A stretch of DNA of 48,409 nucleotides from Actinomycetes bacterium (GTDB lineage: Bacteria; Actinomycetota; Actinomycetes; S36-B12; UBA10799), in the NCBI GenBank assembly GCA_029779995.1, contig JAKOZM010000145.1:1-48409 (forward strand). Direction: 5' to 3'. How positions within the stretch are numbered: position 1 is the stretch's first letter; the number at the start of each line of letters is the position of its first letter. The position numbers were made by a program, and so were the translations under genes. The notes below the pieces were generated by a model. The model did no database searches and was not told the DNA's origin. It saw only the letters and a program-made list of their open reading frames with translations. Of this stretch, positions 8,638-16,052 are shown in pieces.

Positions 8638-9126
8638 ATGAGGAAGATCGCACTTGTCGGCATCGCTGTGTTGGCGCTGGCCGGCTGTTCGAGCAGTTCC
8701 GGAGACACAGTGACCGAGTCGACATCGCCGAGTCCGGTCATGACAGCGAGCCCGGCGGGGGCCATCGAGGTCGCCGACGCGTACATCATGACCAACGGTG
8801 ATGTGGCCGGGATGTTCGCCGAAGTCAGCAACGACGGTGAGCAGGCGGTCAGGCTCACGGGGGGATCGGCGGCAAATGTGGGGATGGTGCAGATCCACGA
8901 GTACATCAAAGAGGGCACCAAAGAGGTCATGAAGGAGGTCCCCGGCGGCTTGGAGGTCCCCGCCGGTGGAACCGTCGAGCTCATGCCGGGGTCCTATCAC
9001 GTGATGCTGATGAACGTGACCGCCGACTGGCAACCGGGCGACGAGGTCATGGTGACGCTTGACTTCGACAATGGCGAGCAGGTGCAGGTGGAGGCCGAGG
9101 TGCAGCAGCGGGAGGGCATGCAGTGA
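8638..9126 (+). CDS. PCuAC-family copper chaperone lipoprotein
   Basis: 162 residues with a lipobox (ALAGC, Cys17), a Ser/Thr-rich linker and a PCuAC (PF04314) cupredoxin-like domain. The Cu(I) ligands follow the family pattern: H87-x10-M98-x22-H121-x-M123 (the classical spacing is x21). These proteins deliver Cu(I) to the oxidase CuA or CuB site, often together with Sco, encoded 8 bp upstream. GGGGA lies just before the ATG. The gene overlaps the peroxidase start by 4 bp (GTGA). The Streptomyces homologue is called ECuC. Confidence 0.92.
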   Translation: MRKIALVGIAVLALAGCSSSSGDTVTESTSPSPVMTASPAGAIEVADAYIMTNGDVAGMFAEVSNDGEQAVRLTGGSAANVGMVQIHEYIKEGTKEVMKEVPGGLEVPAGGTVELMPGSYHVMLMNVTADWQPGDEVMVTLDFDNGEQVQVEAEVQQREGMQ

Positions 9127-10253
9127 CCGTCTCGCGGCGCAGTGTGCTGGCCGGTGGTGTGCTCGCCGGTACGGCCGCCGCGGTCGGCACCGGCGTGGTG
9201 TGGTCGCAGCGGCAGGACGATCCCGTCGACAGCCAGACGGTGCCCTTCTATGGGGCCCATCAAGCCGGGATCGCCACTGCGGCGCAGGAGCGGGTGGAGG
9301 TCGTCTCCTTGGATCTCACCACCCGGTCCGCGGCCCCGGTCGTGGAGCTGTTCAGGACCTGGACGGCGCTGGCTGCCAGCGGCTTCCAGCAGACCCCCGA
9401 TGCCGACCTCTTCGCAACCCCGGCCCGGCTGACCGCGACGTGGGGCATCGGGCCCGGCTTTCTGCCCGCCCTGGGGCTTGCGCGCTTGCAGCCAGACGGG
9501 CTGGCCGACCTCCCTGCCTTCAGCAAGGATCAGTTGCAGAAACGCTGGACGGGTGGGGACCTGTTCCTGCAGGTCGGCGCTGACGACGCGGTCGTAGCCG
9601 CGACCGCTGCTCGGCATCTGGTGGCTGCCGCCGACGGGGTGGCCGCCCTGCGCTGGTGGCAGCGAGGATTCTCATCCCCCACACGCCGTAACCTCATGGG
9701 CCAGATCGATGGGACAGCAAATCTCGCTGCCGACGACGCCCGGTTCGCCCAAACCGTGTGGTCTGGCGACACCCAGCCCGACTGGCTGCGCGGCGGGTCA
9801 TATGTCGCGGTCCGTCGTATCCGGATGTTGCTCGAGGAGTGGAACGCGCAGACGGTCGAGCAGCAGGAGGCGGTGATCGGGCGGTTCAAGGACTCGGGAG
9901 CGCCGTTCACCGGCACGGCCGAGACGGATCCGGTGGATCTGTCAGCGCAGACCGCGCAGCTGGAACTGGTGATCCCGGCGGACGCGCACGCGCGGCTGTC
10001 CAACCCGGAGAACACCCGGGGGGCACGCATCCAGCGGCGCAGTTTCTCCTACGACGACGGTTCGGACGGGGCGGGCCTGCTCTTCATGGCGTGGCAGGCC
10101 GATCCGCGCACCGGTTTCATCCCGGTGCAGGCACGTCTCGACGTGGGCGACGCGCTGAACCGGTTCACGGTGGCGCAGGGCAGCGCATTGTTCGCCTGCT
10201 TCCCCGGATGTGAGGAGGGTGGGTACGTGGGTCAAACGCTCTTCGAGACGTAA
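9123..10253 (+). CDS. Dye-decolorizing (DyP-type) heme peroxidase, Tat-exported, EfeB/DtpA-like
   Basis: 376 residues. A twin-arginine signal (SRRSVLAGGVLAGTAAAVG) starts at residue 4. The DyP signature GQIDG at 193-197 carries the distal Asp196, and the predicted proximal heme ligand is His289 in ADAHARLSNP, followed by the conserved RIQRRSFSY. DyPs use H2O2 to oxidise dyes, phenols, or heme and iron complexes. Although EfeB proteins belong to this family, the context here is the copper operon. That matches the Streptomyces Sco-ECuC-DtpA arrangement, in which the peroxidase is functionally linked to copper trafficking. GTG start with GGAGGG at 9111-9116, overlapping the PCuAC stop. Confidence 0.93.
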   Translation: MTVSRRSVLAGGVLAGTAAAVGTGVVWSQRQDDPVDSQTVPFYGAHQAGIATAAQERVEVVSLDLTTRSAAPVVELFRTWTALAASGFQQTPDADLFATPARLTATWGIGPGFLPALGLARLQPDGLADLPAFSKDQLQKRWTGGDLFLQVGADDAVVAATAARHLVAAADGVAALRWWQRGFSSPTRRNLMGQIDGTANLAADDARFAQTVWSGDTQPDWLRGGSYVAVRRIRMLLEEWNAQTVEQQEAVIGRFKDSGAPFTGTAETDPVDLSAQTAQLELVIPADAHARLSNPENTRGARIQRRSFSYDDGSDGAGLLFMAWQADPRTGFIPVQARLDVGDALNRFTVAQGSALFACFPGCEEGGYVGQTLFET

Positions 10254-10299
10254 CGTCACTTGCTCGGTGCGGGCGTTGGATGTGTGTCACGCTGAAGAC

Positions 10300-10731
10300 A
10301 TGCAGCAGGATGCCGATCCCCGCCCCATCCGTGGTGGCGCTTTCGACTTCCGCGGACCCGCCATCCCGGAGTACGCCCCCGAACGCGACCACGAGCCCGA
10401 CCCAGGTGAAGTGGTCTGGGCCTGGGTCCCGTTCGAGGAGGATCCCAGTCAGGGCAAGGACCGCCCGCTGGCGGTCGTCGGCCGGGTGCAGGACAAGCCT
10501 GACGAGCTGGTCTGCTTTCTGCTGTCCAGCAAGGATCACGCCACCGATGATGAGTGGGTGCTCATCGGAACCGGCGATTGGGATTCTGCACACAGGCCAT
10601 CCTGGGCCAACATCGCCCGGCCGCTTGCCGTGACTCCGGAATCCGTGCGCCGAGAGGGCGGCATGCTCTCGCGTGAGCAGTTCGATGCCGTGGTCGACGC
10701 CGCGCGTCGCAGGTTCCCGCCGAAGAGTTGA
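10300..10731 (+). CDS. PemK/MazF-like protein without visible antitoxin
   Basis: 143 residues. After a ~35-residue polar N-terminus comes DPGEVVWAWVPFEEDPSQGKDRPLAVVG, which matches the first beta strands of the PemK/MazF fold (GEVVWAxxPFxE...KxRPxLVV). The C-terminal half (WANIARPLAVTPESVRREGGMLSREQFDAVV) also follows the family. Canonical MazF/PemK proteins are RNases paired with an antitoxin. No antitoxin gene lies next to it, so it may be a solitary housekeeping member, as is common in actinobacteria. Start ATG 10300 is chosen because CACGCT (TANNNT-like) lies 6 nt upstream; the longer frame to 10210 runs into the peroxidase gene. Convergent with the aminotransferase, 6 bp apart. Confidence 0.7.
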   Translation: MQQDADPRPIRGGAFDFRGPAIPEYAPERDHEPDPGEVVWAWVPFEEDPSQGKDRPLAVVGRVQDKPDELVCFLLSSKDHATDDEWVLIGTGDWDSAHRPSWANIARPLAVTPESVRREGGMLSREQFDAVVDAARRRFPPKS

Positions 10732-10737
10732 CCGGGA

Positions 10738-12135
10738 CTACAGGATCTGCCAGGCGCGGGTCAGCGCGTCGCGCAGGATCTGCTCGACCTCGTCGAAGTG
10801 TGACTGGTCGCAGATCAGGGGCGGAGCGAGCTGGATCACGGGGTCGCCGCGGTCGTCGGCGCGGCAGTAGAGACCGGCGTCGAAGAGCGCCTTCGACAGG
10901 AAGCCCCGCAACAAACGCTCGCTCTCCTGATCGTCGAAGGTCAACTTCGTCTGCTTGTCCTTGACCAGTTCGATCCCGTAGAAGAAGCCGGCGCCGCGCA
11001 CGTCACCCACGATGGGCAGGTCGCGCAGCCGCTCCAAGGTGGCGCGGAACCCGTCCTCCGTAGCGCGTACATGGGCCATGGTGCCTTCGTCGGCCATCAG
11101 ATCGAGATTCGCCAGGGCGACGGCGGCGCCCACGGGGTGACCACCCCAGGTGTACCCATGCAGGAACATGTTGTCCCCGTGGGCGAACGGCTCGAAGAGG
11201 CGGTCCGAGGCGATCATCGCGCCCATAGGGACGTACCCGCTGGTCATCCCTTTGGCGCAGGTGATCACATCCGGGGTCACCCCGTAGCGGTTCATCGCGA
11301 AGTAGTCGCCGATCCTGCCGAAGCTGGTGATCGTCTCGTCGGCGACCATGAGCACGTCGTAGGTGTCACAGATCTCGCGCACTCGTTGCAGGTATCCCGG
11401 CGGGGGCGGGAAGCAGCCGCCGGAGTTCTGCACGGGTTCCAGGAACACCGCCGCTACCGATTCCGGCCCTTCGAGTTCGATGGCCACCGCGATCTGCTCC
11501 GCCGCCCACAGCCCGAAGGCGTGCTCGTCGTCGGCGTGGATCGGCGCCCGGTAGAAGTTGGTGTTGGGGACCTTGTGGGTCCCCGGGACCAGCGGCTCGA
11601 AGGGGATCTTCGCGGCCGGGATGCCGGTGATGCTCAGAGCGCCCTGCGGTGTCCCGTGGTAGGCCACGGCCCGGCTGATCACCTTGTACTTCTCCGGCTT
11701 GCCGGTGAGTCGGAAGTACTGCTTGGCCAGCTTCCAGGCCGACTCCACCGCCTCCCCGCCGCCGGAGGTGAAGAAGACGCGGTTGAGGTCGCCCGGCGCC
11801 AGTTCGGCCAGGCGCGCTGCCAGCTCCACGGCCTTCGGAGTGGCATACGACCAGATCGGGAAGTGCGCCAGAGTGCGGGCCTGTTCAGCGGCGGCATCTG
11901 CCAGTTCAGCCCGGCCGTGGCCCATCATCACGGTGAACAGACCGGAGAGGCCGTCGAAGTAGCGCTTGCCCTCATCGTCGAAGATGTACGGGCCCTCGCC
12001 GCGCACGATGATCGGGACGTGCTCGTCGGCTGTGTAGACGGAATGCCGCGTGAAGTGCATCCAAAGATGGCGTCGAGCGAGATTGGCAATCGGGTCGTCG
12101 CCAGGCTCAGTCACGAATTGCGGAGTGCTGGTCAT
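10738..12135 (-). CDS. Class III (omega) aminotransferase, probably acting on a diamine or omega-amino acid
   Basis: 465 residues, PLP fold type I, class III. Landmarks: FTSGGGEAVESAWKLAK (phosphate-binding loop, ~122-138), catalytic-side Asp266 in VADETITSFGR, and Schiff-base Lys295 in ITCAKGMTSGY. The sequence resembles putrescine/cadaverine-pyruvate and beta-alanine-pyruvate aminotransferases more than GabT, of which a separate copy lies at 17264-18604. Beside an aminobutyraldehyde-type dehydrogenase and an APC permease, transamination of putrescine or a related diamine is the best guess; the substrate is not proven. Its first 29 bp overlap the 3' end of the Lrp gene upstream on the same strand, so the two are probably co-transcribed and translationally coupled. 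Confidence 0.88.
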   Translation of the reverse strand: MTSTPQFVTEPGDDPIANLARRHLWMHFTRHSVYTADEHVPIIVRGEGPYIFDDEGKRYFDGLSGLFTVMMGHGRAELADAAAEQARTLAHFPIWSYATPKAVELAARLAELAPGDLNRVFFTSGGGEAVESAWKLAKQYFRLTGKPEKYKVISRAVAYHGTPQGALSITGIPAAKIPFEPLVPGTHKVPNTNFYRAPIHADDEHAFGLWAAEQIAVAIELEGPESVAAVFLEPVQNSGGCFPPPPGYLQRVREICDTYDVLMVADETITSFGRIGDYFAMNRYGVTPDVITCAKGMTSGYVPMGAMIASDRLFEPFAHGDNMFLHGYTWGGHPVGAAVALANLDLMADEGTMAHVRATEDGFRATLERLRDLPIVGDVRGAGFFYGIELVKDKQTKLTFDDQESERLLRGFLSKALFDAGLYCRADDRGDPVIQLAPPLICDQSHFDEVEQILRDALTRAWQIL

Positions 12136-12583
12136 GTGTGCCCCACTGGTAGGTCTGCTTGTGGATTTTGAAGTACATGTAGGTCTGGGCGTGACGCACC
12201 CCAGCGATCGCCCGGATCCGGTTGAGCAGGTCGAACAGGTGCTCGTCGTGGGTGGCGAAGACCTCAGCCAGCAGGTCGATCCCGCCGGCCGTACTCACCA
12301 AGTAGTCAACCTCGTCGATCTGCGCGATCTTTTCCGCGGCAACCTGCACATCGCCGTCCACGTTGATGGCGATCATGGCGGCGCGGGGGTAGCCCATCTG
12401 GATCTGGTCGGTGACCGCGACGATCTGGATCACCCCGGTGTCGAGCATCCGTCGGACGCGTTGGCGCACGGCCGCCTCCGACAGCCCCACCTCCTTGGCG
12501 ATGTCTGCGTAGGCCCGCCGGCCGTCGACCTGCAGCAGTTGGATGATGGCGCGGTTGGTGTCATCCAGCGTCATTTCGCTCAC
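12107..12583 (-). CDS. Lrp/AsnC-family transcriptional regulator
   Basis: 158 residues: N-terminal winged helix-turn-helix (LDDTNRAIIQLLQVDGRRAYADIAKEVGLSEAAVRQRVRRM) and C-terminal RAM/AsnC ligand-binding domain (IAQIDEVDYLVSTAGGIDLLAEVFATHDEHLFDLLNRIRAIAGVRH). Lrp-type proteins sense amino acids or related amines and usually control adjacent transport and catabolic genes. Start: GTG 12583 (VSEMTLDD) with GGGGGAG about 10 nt upstream; ATG 12574 is the alternative. It is divergent from the aldehyde dehydrogenase and overlaps the aminotransferase it precedes. A TACGGAAA motif in its upstream region recurs in front of the saccharopine-dehydrogenase-like gene, suggesting a shared operator. Confidence 0.9.
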   Translation of the reverse strand: MSEMTLDDTNRAIIQLLQVDGRRAYADIAKEVGLSEAAVRQRVRRMLDTGVIQIVAVTDQIQMGYPRAAMIAINVDGDVQVAAEKIAQIDEVDYLVSTAGGIDLLAEVFATHDEHLFDLLNRIRAIAGVRHAQTYMYFKIHKQTYQWGTHDQHSAIRD

Positions 12584-12733
12584 GCTCTGGATTCTCCCCC
12601 AGAACCGAAGGCAGGGGCAATGATTTCCGTACTTTCGGCTGGTGCTTGCTGCTGATTTCGTTGTGAGTGGGCGACAGAACCCCACACAAATGGATACTCT
12701 GAGAAACCCCGCAGCCGAATGGAGTCTGAGCAA
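12584..12733. promoter_or_regulatory. Divergent lrp / aldehyde dehydrogenase control region
   Basis: TACTCT at 12695-12700 is a good -10 for the dehydrogenase, with GCGACA 18 bp upstream as a weak -35. Transcription would start near 12707. GGAG at 12721-12724 then serves the ATG at 12734. TTTCCGTA (12624-12631, TACGGAAA on the other strand) is the motif also found at 16029-16036. Confidence 0.45.
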
Positions 12734-14173
12734 ATGCGCGAAGTCAGCAACCTGGTCAACGGAGTCATGCAGCCGGGCGAGGGGTCGGTGATGGACCTGG
12801 TCAATCCGACCACCGGAGAGGTGTTCGGGCAGGCACCGATCTCCACCGAAGTCGATGTCAACGCCGCAGTCATGGCGGCGCGCGACGCCTTCGCCGGTTG
12901 GCGCGACAGCACCCCCAGTACGCGGCAGAAGGCCATGCTGGCCATCGCCGATCTCGTCGAGGCCAACGCTGACGAGCTTGTGGCGCTGGAAAGTGAGAAC
13001 ACCGGCAAGCCGATCGCGGTCACCATGGCTGAAGAGGTCCCGCCGATGGTGGACCAGATCCGGTTCTTCGCAGGCGCAGCGCGGGTGCTGGAGGGCCGGT
13101 CCGCAGGGGAGTACATGTCCGGCTTCACCTCGATGATCCGGCGCGAGCCGATCGGGGTCATCGCCCAGGTCGCGCCGTGGAACTACCCGCTCATGATGGC
13201 GGTGTGGAAGTTCGCCCCGGCCATCGCCGCGGGTAACGCCGTCGTGCTCAAGCCGTCCGACACGACACCGGTGTCGACGGTGCGCCTCGCGCAGATGATC
13301 GCCGAGGCGGAGATCCTGCCGCCGGGTGTTTTCAACGTGATTGCCGGCGACCGTGACACGGGCCGCCTGCTGGTCGGGCATCCCGGCGTGGACATGGCCG
13401 CCATCACCGGATCCGTGCGGGCGGGCATCCAGGTTGCCGAAGAAGCGTCGAAGATGGTCAAGCGGGTGCACCTCGAACTCGGCGGGAAAGCTCCTGTTGT
13501 GGTCTTCGACGATGCCGACCCGGCCAAGGCGGCCGAGTGGCTGGCCGTCGCGGGGTACTTCAACGCGGGCCAGGACTGCACCGCTGCCACCCGGGTGCTG
13601 GTCCAAGACGGGTTGCACGACGACTTCGTGGCTGCGCTCGCGGAGCAGGCGGCGGCCACCACCACCACCTTTGCCAACGGCCCTACCGACGAGGATGCGC
13701 TGGTGCCCCCGCTGAACAACTCGGCGCAGTTCGAGAAGGTGCTCGGGTTCCTCGACCGAAGGCCCGCGCACGCCAACATCGCGGCCGGTGGAGCCCGGCA
13801 AGGCGACCGCGGCTACTTCCTGGAGCCCACCGTCGTGGTGGACATGCAGCAGGACGACGAGATGATCCAGAACGAGATCTTCGGTCCGGTCATGACCATC
13901 CAGCGGTTCAGTGACGAGGCTAAAGCCATCGAGTGGGCAAACGGCGTGCCGTTCGGTCTGGCCTCCAGCGTATGGACCGAAAACCATGGGCGGGCCCTGC
14001 GCATGGCCAAGGCCCTGGACTTCGGCACGGTGTGGATCAACACGCACATCCCGCTCGTGGCCGAGATGCCGCACGGTGGGTTCAAGCATTCGGGCTACGG
14101 CAAGGACCTGTCCATGTACGGCCTGGAGGACTACACCCGGATCAAGCACGTGATGTCGGCGCTGGACGAGTAG
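12734..14173 (+). CDS. Aldehyde dehydrogenase, gamma-aminobutyraldehyde dehydrogenase type
   Basis: 479 residues from the preferred start. NAD(P)+-dependent aldehyde dehydrogenase oxidising an aldehyde to an acid, most like aminobutyraldehyde/betaine-aldehyde dehydrogenases. Catalytic Cys282 in GQDCTAATR, general base Glu248 in HLELGGKAP, oxyanion Asn150 in APWNYPL, and the C-terminal HGGFKHSGYGKD motif are all present. Next to the diamine-type aminotransferase it would convert 4-aminobutyraldehyde (or a homologue) to GABA, which the GabT-like enzyme at 17264-18604 could use. Start ATG 12734 has GGAG 9 nt upstream; ATG 12719 adds five residues and would place that GGAG inside the gene. Convergent with the permease across a repeat-bearing gap. 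Confidence 0.92.
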   Translation: MREVSNLVNGVMQPGEGSVMDLVNPTTGEVFGQAPISTEVDVNAAVMAARDAFAGWRDSTPSTRQKAMLAIADLVEANADELVALESENTGKPIAVTMAEEVPPMVDQIRFFAGAARVLEGRSAGEYMSGFTSMIRREPIGVIAQVAPWNYPLMMAVWKFAPAIAAGNAVVLKPSDTTPVSTVRLAQMIAEAEILPPGVFNVIAGDRDTGRLLVGHPGVDMAAITGSVRAGIQVAEEASKMVKRVHLELGGKAPVVVFDDADPAKAAEWLAVAGYFNAGQDCTAATRVLVQDGLHDDFVAALAEQAAATTTTFANGPTDEDALVPPLNNSAQFEKVLGFLDRRPAHANIAAGGARQGDRGYFLEPTVVVDMQQDDEMIQNEIFGPVMTIQRFSDEAKAIEWANGVPFGLASSVWTENHGRALRMAKALDFGTVWINTHIPLVAEMPHGGFKHSGYGKDLSMYGLEDYTRIKHVMSALDE

Positions 14174-14217
14174 TTTCCGGCACCTGTCGTCAAGGGCACC
14201 GGCCGGCGTTGGGCGGC

Positions 14218-14432
14218 TCCCTCGGGTGACGAAGGCGCAGACCGGTCGGCGTTGGGCGGTTGTTGCTGCGACACGCCGTGGCGAATCGCACCTTCCGCCC
14301 ATTGGTGGGGTGCGGGACACGATTTGAGTCGGTCGACGTTCCCTCGGGTGACGAAGCGGGGCCAAGGCGCAGACCGCGTCGGCGTTGGGCGGTTGTTGCT
14401 GCGACACGCCGTGGCGAATCGCACCTTCCGCC
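14218..14432. repeat. Two direct copies of an intergenic repeat element
   Basis: The 299-bp gap between the convergent dehydrogenase and permease genes holds no gene. Copy 1 (14218-14300) and copy 2 (14340-14432) both start CCCTCGGGTGACGAAG and share the core from GCGGTTGTTGCTGCGACACG to CGAATCGCACCTTCCGCC. Copy 2 carries about 10 extra bases in the middle. Inside the core, GCGA-CA-CGCC-GT-GGCG-AA-TCGC can fold as a hairpin. The core recurs at 31081-31129. Confidence 0.85.
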
Positions 14433-14472
14433 GAATTGCCGCCGCTTTCGCGCTCAGGCCAATCGGTTGCCG

Positions 14473-15987
14473 TTACTCCTCCGGGACCAACACCGGCGTG
14501 TCGTGATGCAACGTCTCGCCACGGAAGAAGGCCGGCGCGCGCCACTGCCACAACAGCATGAACAGAACCCCGACCAGCAGTGAGCCCACACCCATCACGA
14601 AGACCCCGCCGATCCCGAACAGGGTCGTGTACCCGTAGTCCGGGTCGAGCATGTCCCAGGCGCTTTTCACGAACACCGCAGCCAGGATGAGCCCACCCAC
14701 GAGCGGGAAGAAGAACAGGACGAAGAAGTCCCGGACGTTGCGCATCGCTTCTCGGCGGAAGTACCACGCCGCGGCGAACGCGGTGATGCCGTAGTAGAAC
14801 GCGATCGCCAGGCCGATGCTCAGGATGGTGTCTTGCAGGATGTTGTCGCTGATGAGCTTGAACCCCACGTAGAAGGTGCCTCCGACCACGCCCATCATGA
14901 CGGTGGAGAACGAGGGCGATTGGAACCTGTTCACTTGGGCGAACCGCGCGGGGAGCGCCTTGTACACCGCCATCGCGAGCGTCCCACGTGCCGTGGGCAT
15001 GATCGTCGTCTGCAGCGAGGCCGCGGCGCTGATCAGCACGACCGCCGTAAGGATGGGTGCGGCAGCTCCGAGCAGCGGTACCCCAATGACCGCGAAGATG
15101 TCGTCGGCGTTCCTGGGCGACCCCAGCCCGGAGCGACCAGTTCCGGCATAGGCGACCATGGCGACCGTGAACAGCAGGTAGATGCCGAGCAGTAGGACCG
15201 TACTGATGAGCGCGGCACGTCCGGGAGTCTTCTCGCGGTCCTTGGTCTCCTCGTTGATCGCGAGGACCGTGTCCCAGCCCCAGTAGATGAAGATGGCCAG
15301 CAGCACGCCCTGGGTGAAGGCCTCGAAGTCGCCGATGGCGAAGGGGTTGAGCCAGGTCTTGGCAGGCTCCTGCGCCTGTTCCATCCCGCCACCGGTGTAC
15401 ACCTGCCACAGGGCCATGCCGGCCACGATCAGTAGCACCCCGAACTGCAGGATCACCAGGATGTACTGCATGCGCGCCGAACCCTCGATGCCCCGGTAGT
15501 TGATCCAGGTCATGACGGCGACGAATACCAGCGCGATGGTCATCAGGAGCAGCTTGTTGTCCAGCAGCGGTTCGGAATCGGTCCCGGTGATCTGGGCCCA
15601 CAACTCGACCGTGTAGATGCCGACGATGTCGGCTGCATTCGCGACGAAGATGATGCCGGAGACCGCCAGCCCCCACCCGCCGATCCAGCCGGTGCGCGGG
15701 CCGAAGGCCTTCGTGGCCCAGGTGAAGGTGGTCCCGCAGTCCGGGATGACGCGATTCAGTTCCCGGTAGGCGAGGGCGACCATCGCCATCGGGATGAAGG
15801 AGACCCACAGCACGGCGACGCTCTGGTTGCCTACCGCAATGGCCAGCCAGCCGATGGTGGCAGCCAGGGAGAAGGCCGGTGCGGTGGACGCCAGACCGAT
15901 GATGACGCTGGACGTGAGGCCAACGGCGTCGGCCTCCAGGCCTTTGACGCGGTAGTCGTCCACCTGCGGTTCGAATTCCTCATCCAC
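14473..15987 (-). CDS. APC-superfamily amino acid/polyamine permease
   Basis: About 504 residues with twelve predicted membrane helices. The first helices carry VGLTSSVIIGLASTAPAFSLAATIG, the unwound-helix-1 region of APC transporters, and YWGWDTVLAINEETKDREKTPG is the loop after helix 6 typical of the amino acid permease branch. It probably imports an amine or amino acid for the catabolic genes around it. Start: GTG 15987 with AGGTG 6 nt upstream is preferred; GTG 15996 adds three residues but overlaps that site. Divergent from the saccharopine-dehydrogenase-like gene, with a shared promoter region containing inverted and direct repeats. A -10 candidate TATCGT lies at 16030-16025. Confidence 0.9.
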   Translation of the reverse strand: MDEEFEPQVDDYRVKGLEADAVGLTSSVIIGLASTAPAFSLAATIGWLAIAVGNQSVAVLWVSFIPMAMVALAYRELNRVIPDCGTTFTWATKAFGPRTGWIGGWGLAVSGIIFVANAADIVGIYTVELWAQITGTDSEPLLDNKLLLMTIALVFVAVMTWINYRGIEGSARMQYILVILQFGVLLIVAGMALWQVYTGGGMEQAQEPAKTWLNPFAIGDFEAFTQGVLLAIFIYWGWDTVLAINEETKDREKTPGRAALISTVLLLGIYLLFTVAMVAYAGTGRSGLGSPRNADDIFAVIGVPLLGAAAPILTAVVLISAAASLQTTIMPTARGTLAMAVYKALPARFAQVNRFQSPSFSTVMMGVVGGTFYVGFKLISDNILQDTILSIGLAIAFYYGITAFAAAWYFRREAMRNVRDFFVLFFFPLVGGLILAAVFVKSAWDMLDPDYGYTTLFGIGGVFVMGVGSLLVGVLFMLLWQWRAPAFFRGETLHHDTPVLVPEE

Positions 15988-15997
15988 GGCAATCACC

Positions 15998-16045
15998 TAC
16001 GGTTTCGGGAGTACATTGCGGGAAACGATACGGAAACCGTACTCT
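15998..16045. promoter_or_regulatory. Divergent promoter with 9-bp inverted repeat and tandem GGAAAC boxes
   Basis: The inverted arms TACGGTTTC (15998-16006) and GAAACCGTA (16033-16041) flank 26 bp. A direct repeat GGAAACgatac/GGAAACcgtac covers 16021-16042. TTGCGG (16017-16022), a 17-bp spacer and TACTCT (16040-16045) form a promoter for the plus-strand gene whose ATG is 7 nt further on, so that mRNA is leaderless. The arms overlap both promoter elements, as expected for a repressor or Lrp-type site. Confidence 0.55.
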
Positions 16046-16052
16046 GGGGCCC

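Noticed and set aside
9123..10253. Calling the DyP peroxidase efeB because efeU and an EfeO-like gene are in the window
   Set aside because: They are 38 kb apart in different operons; the copper context favours a DtpA-like role.
12584..15808. A minus-strand frame open for over 3,700 bp, continuous with the Lrp gene
   Set aside because: Only the last 158 codons (12107-12583) form a protein family. The rest is antisense to the aldehyde dehydrogenase or out of frame with the permease, and is open because stops are rare in high-GC DNA.
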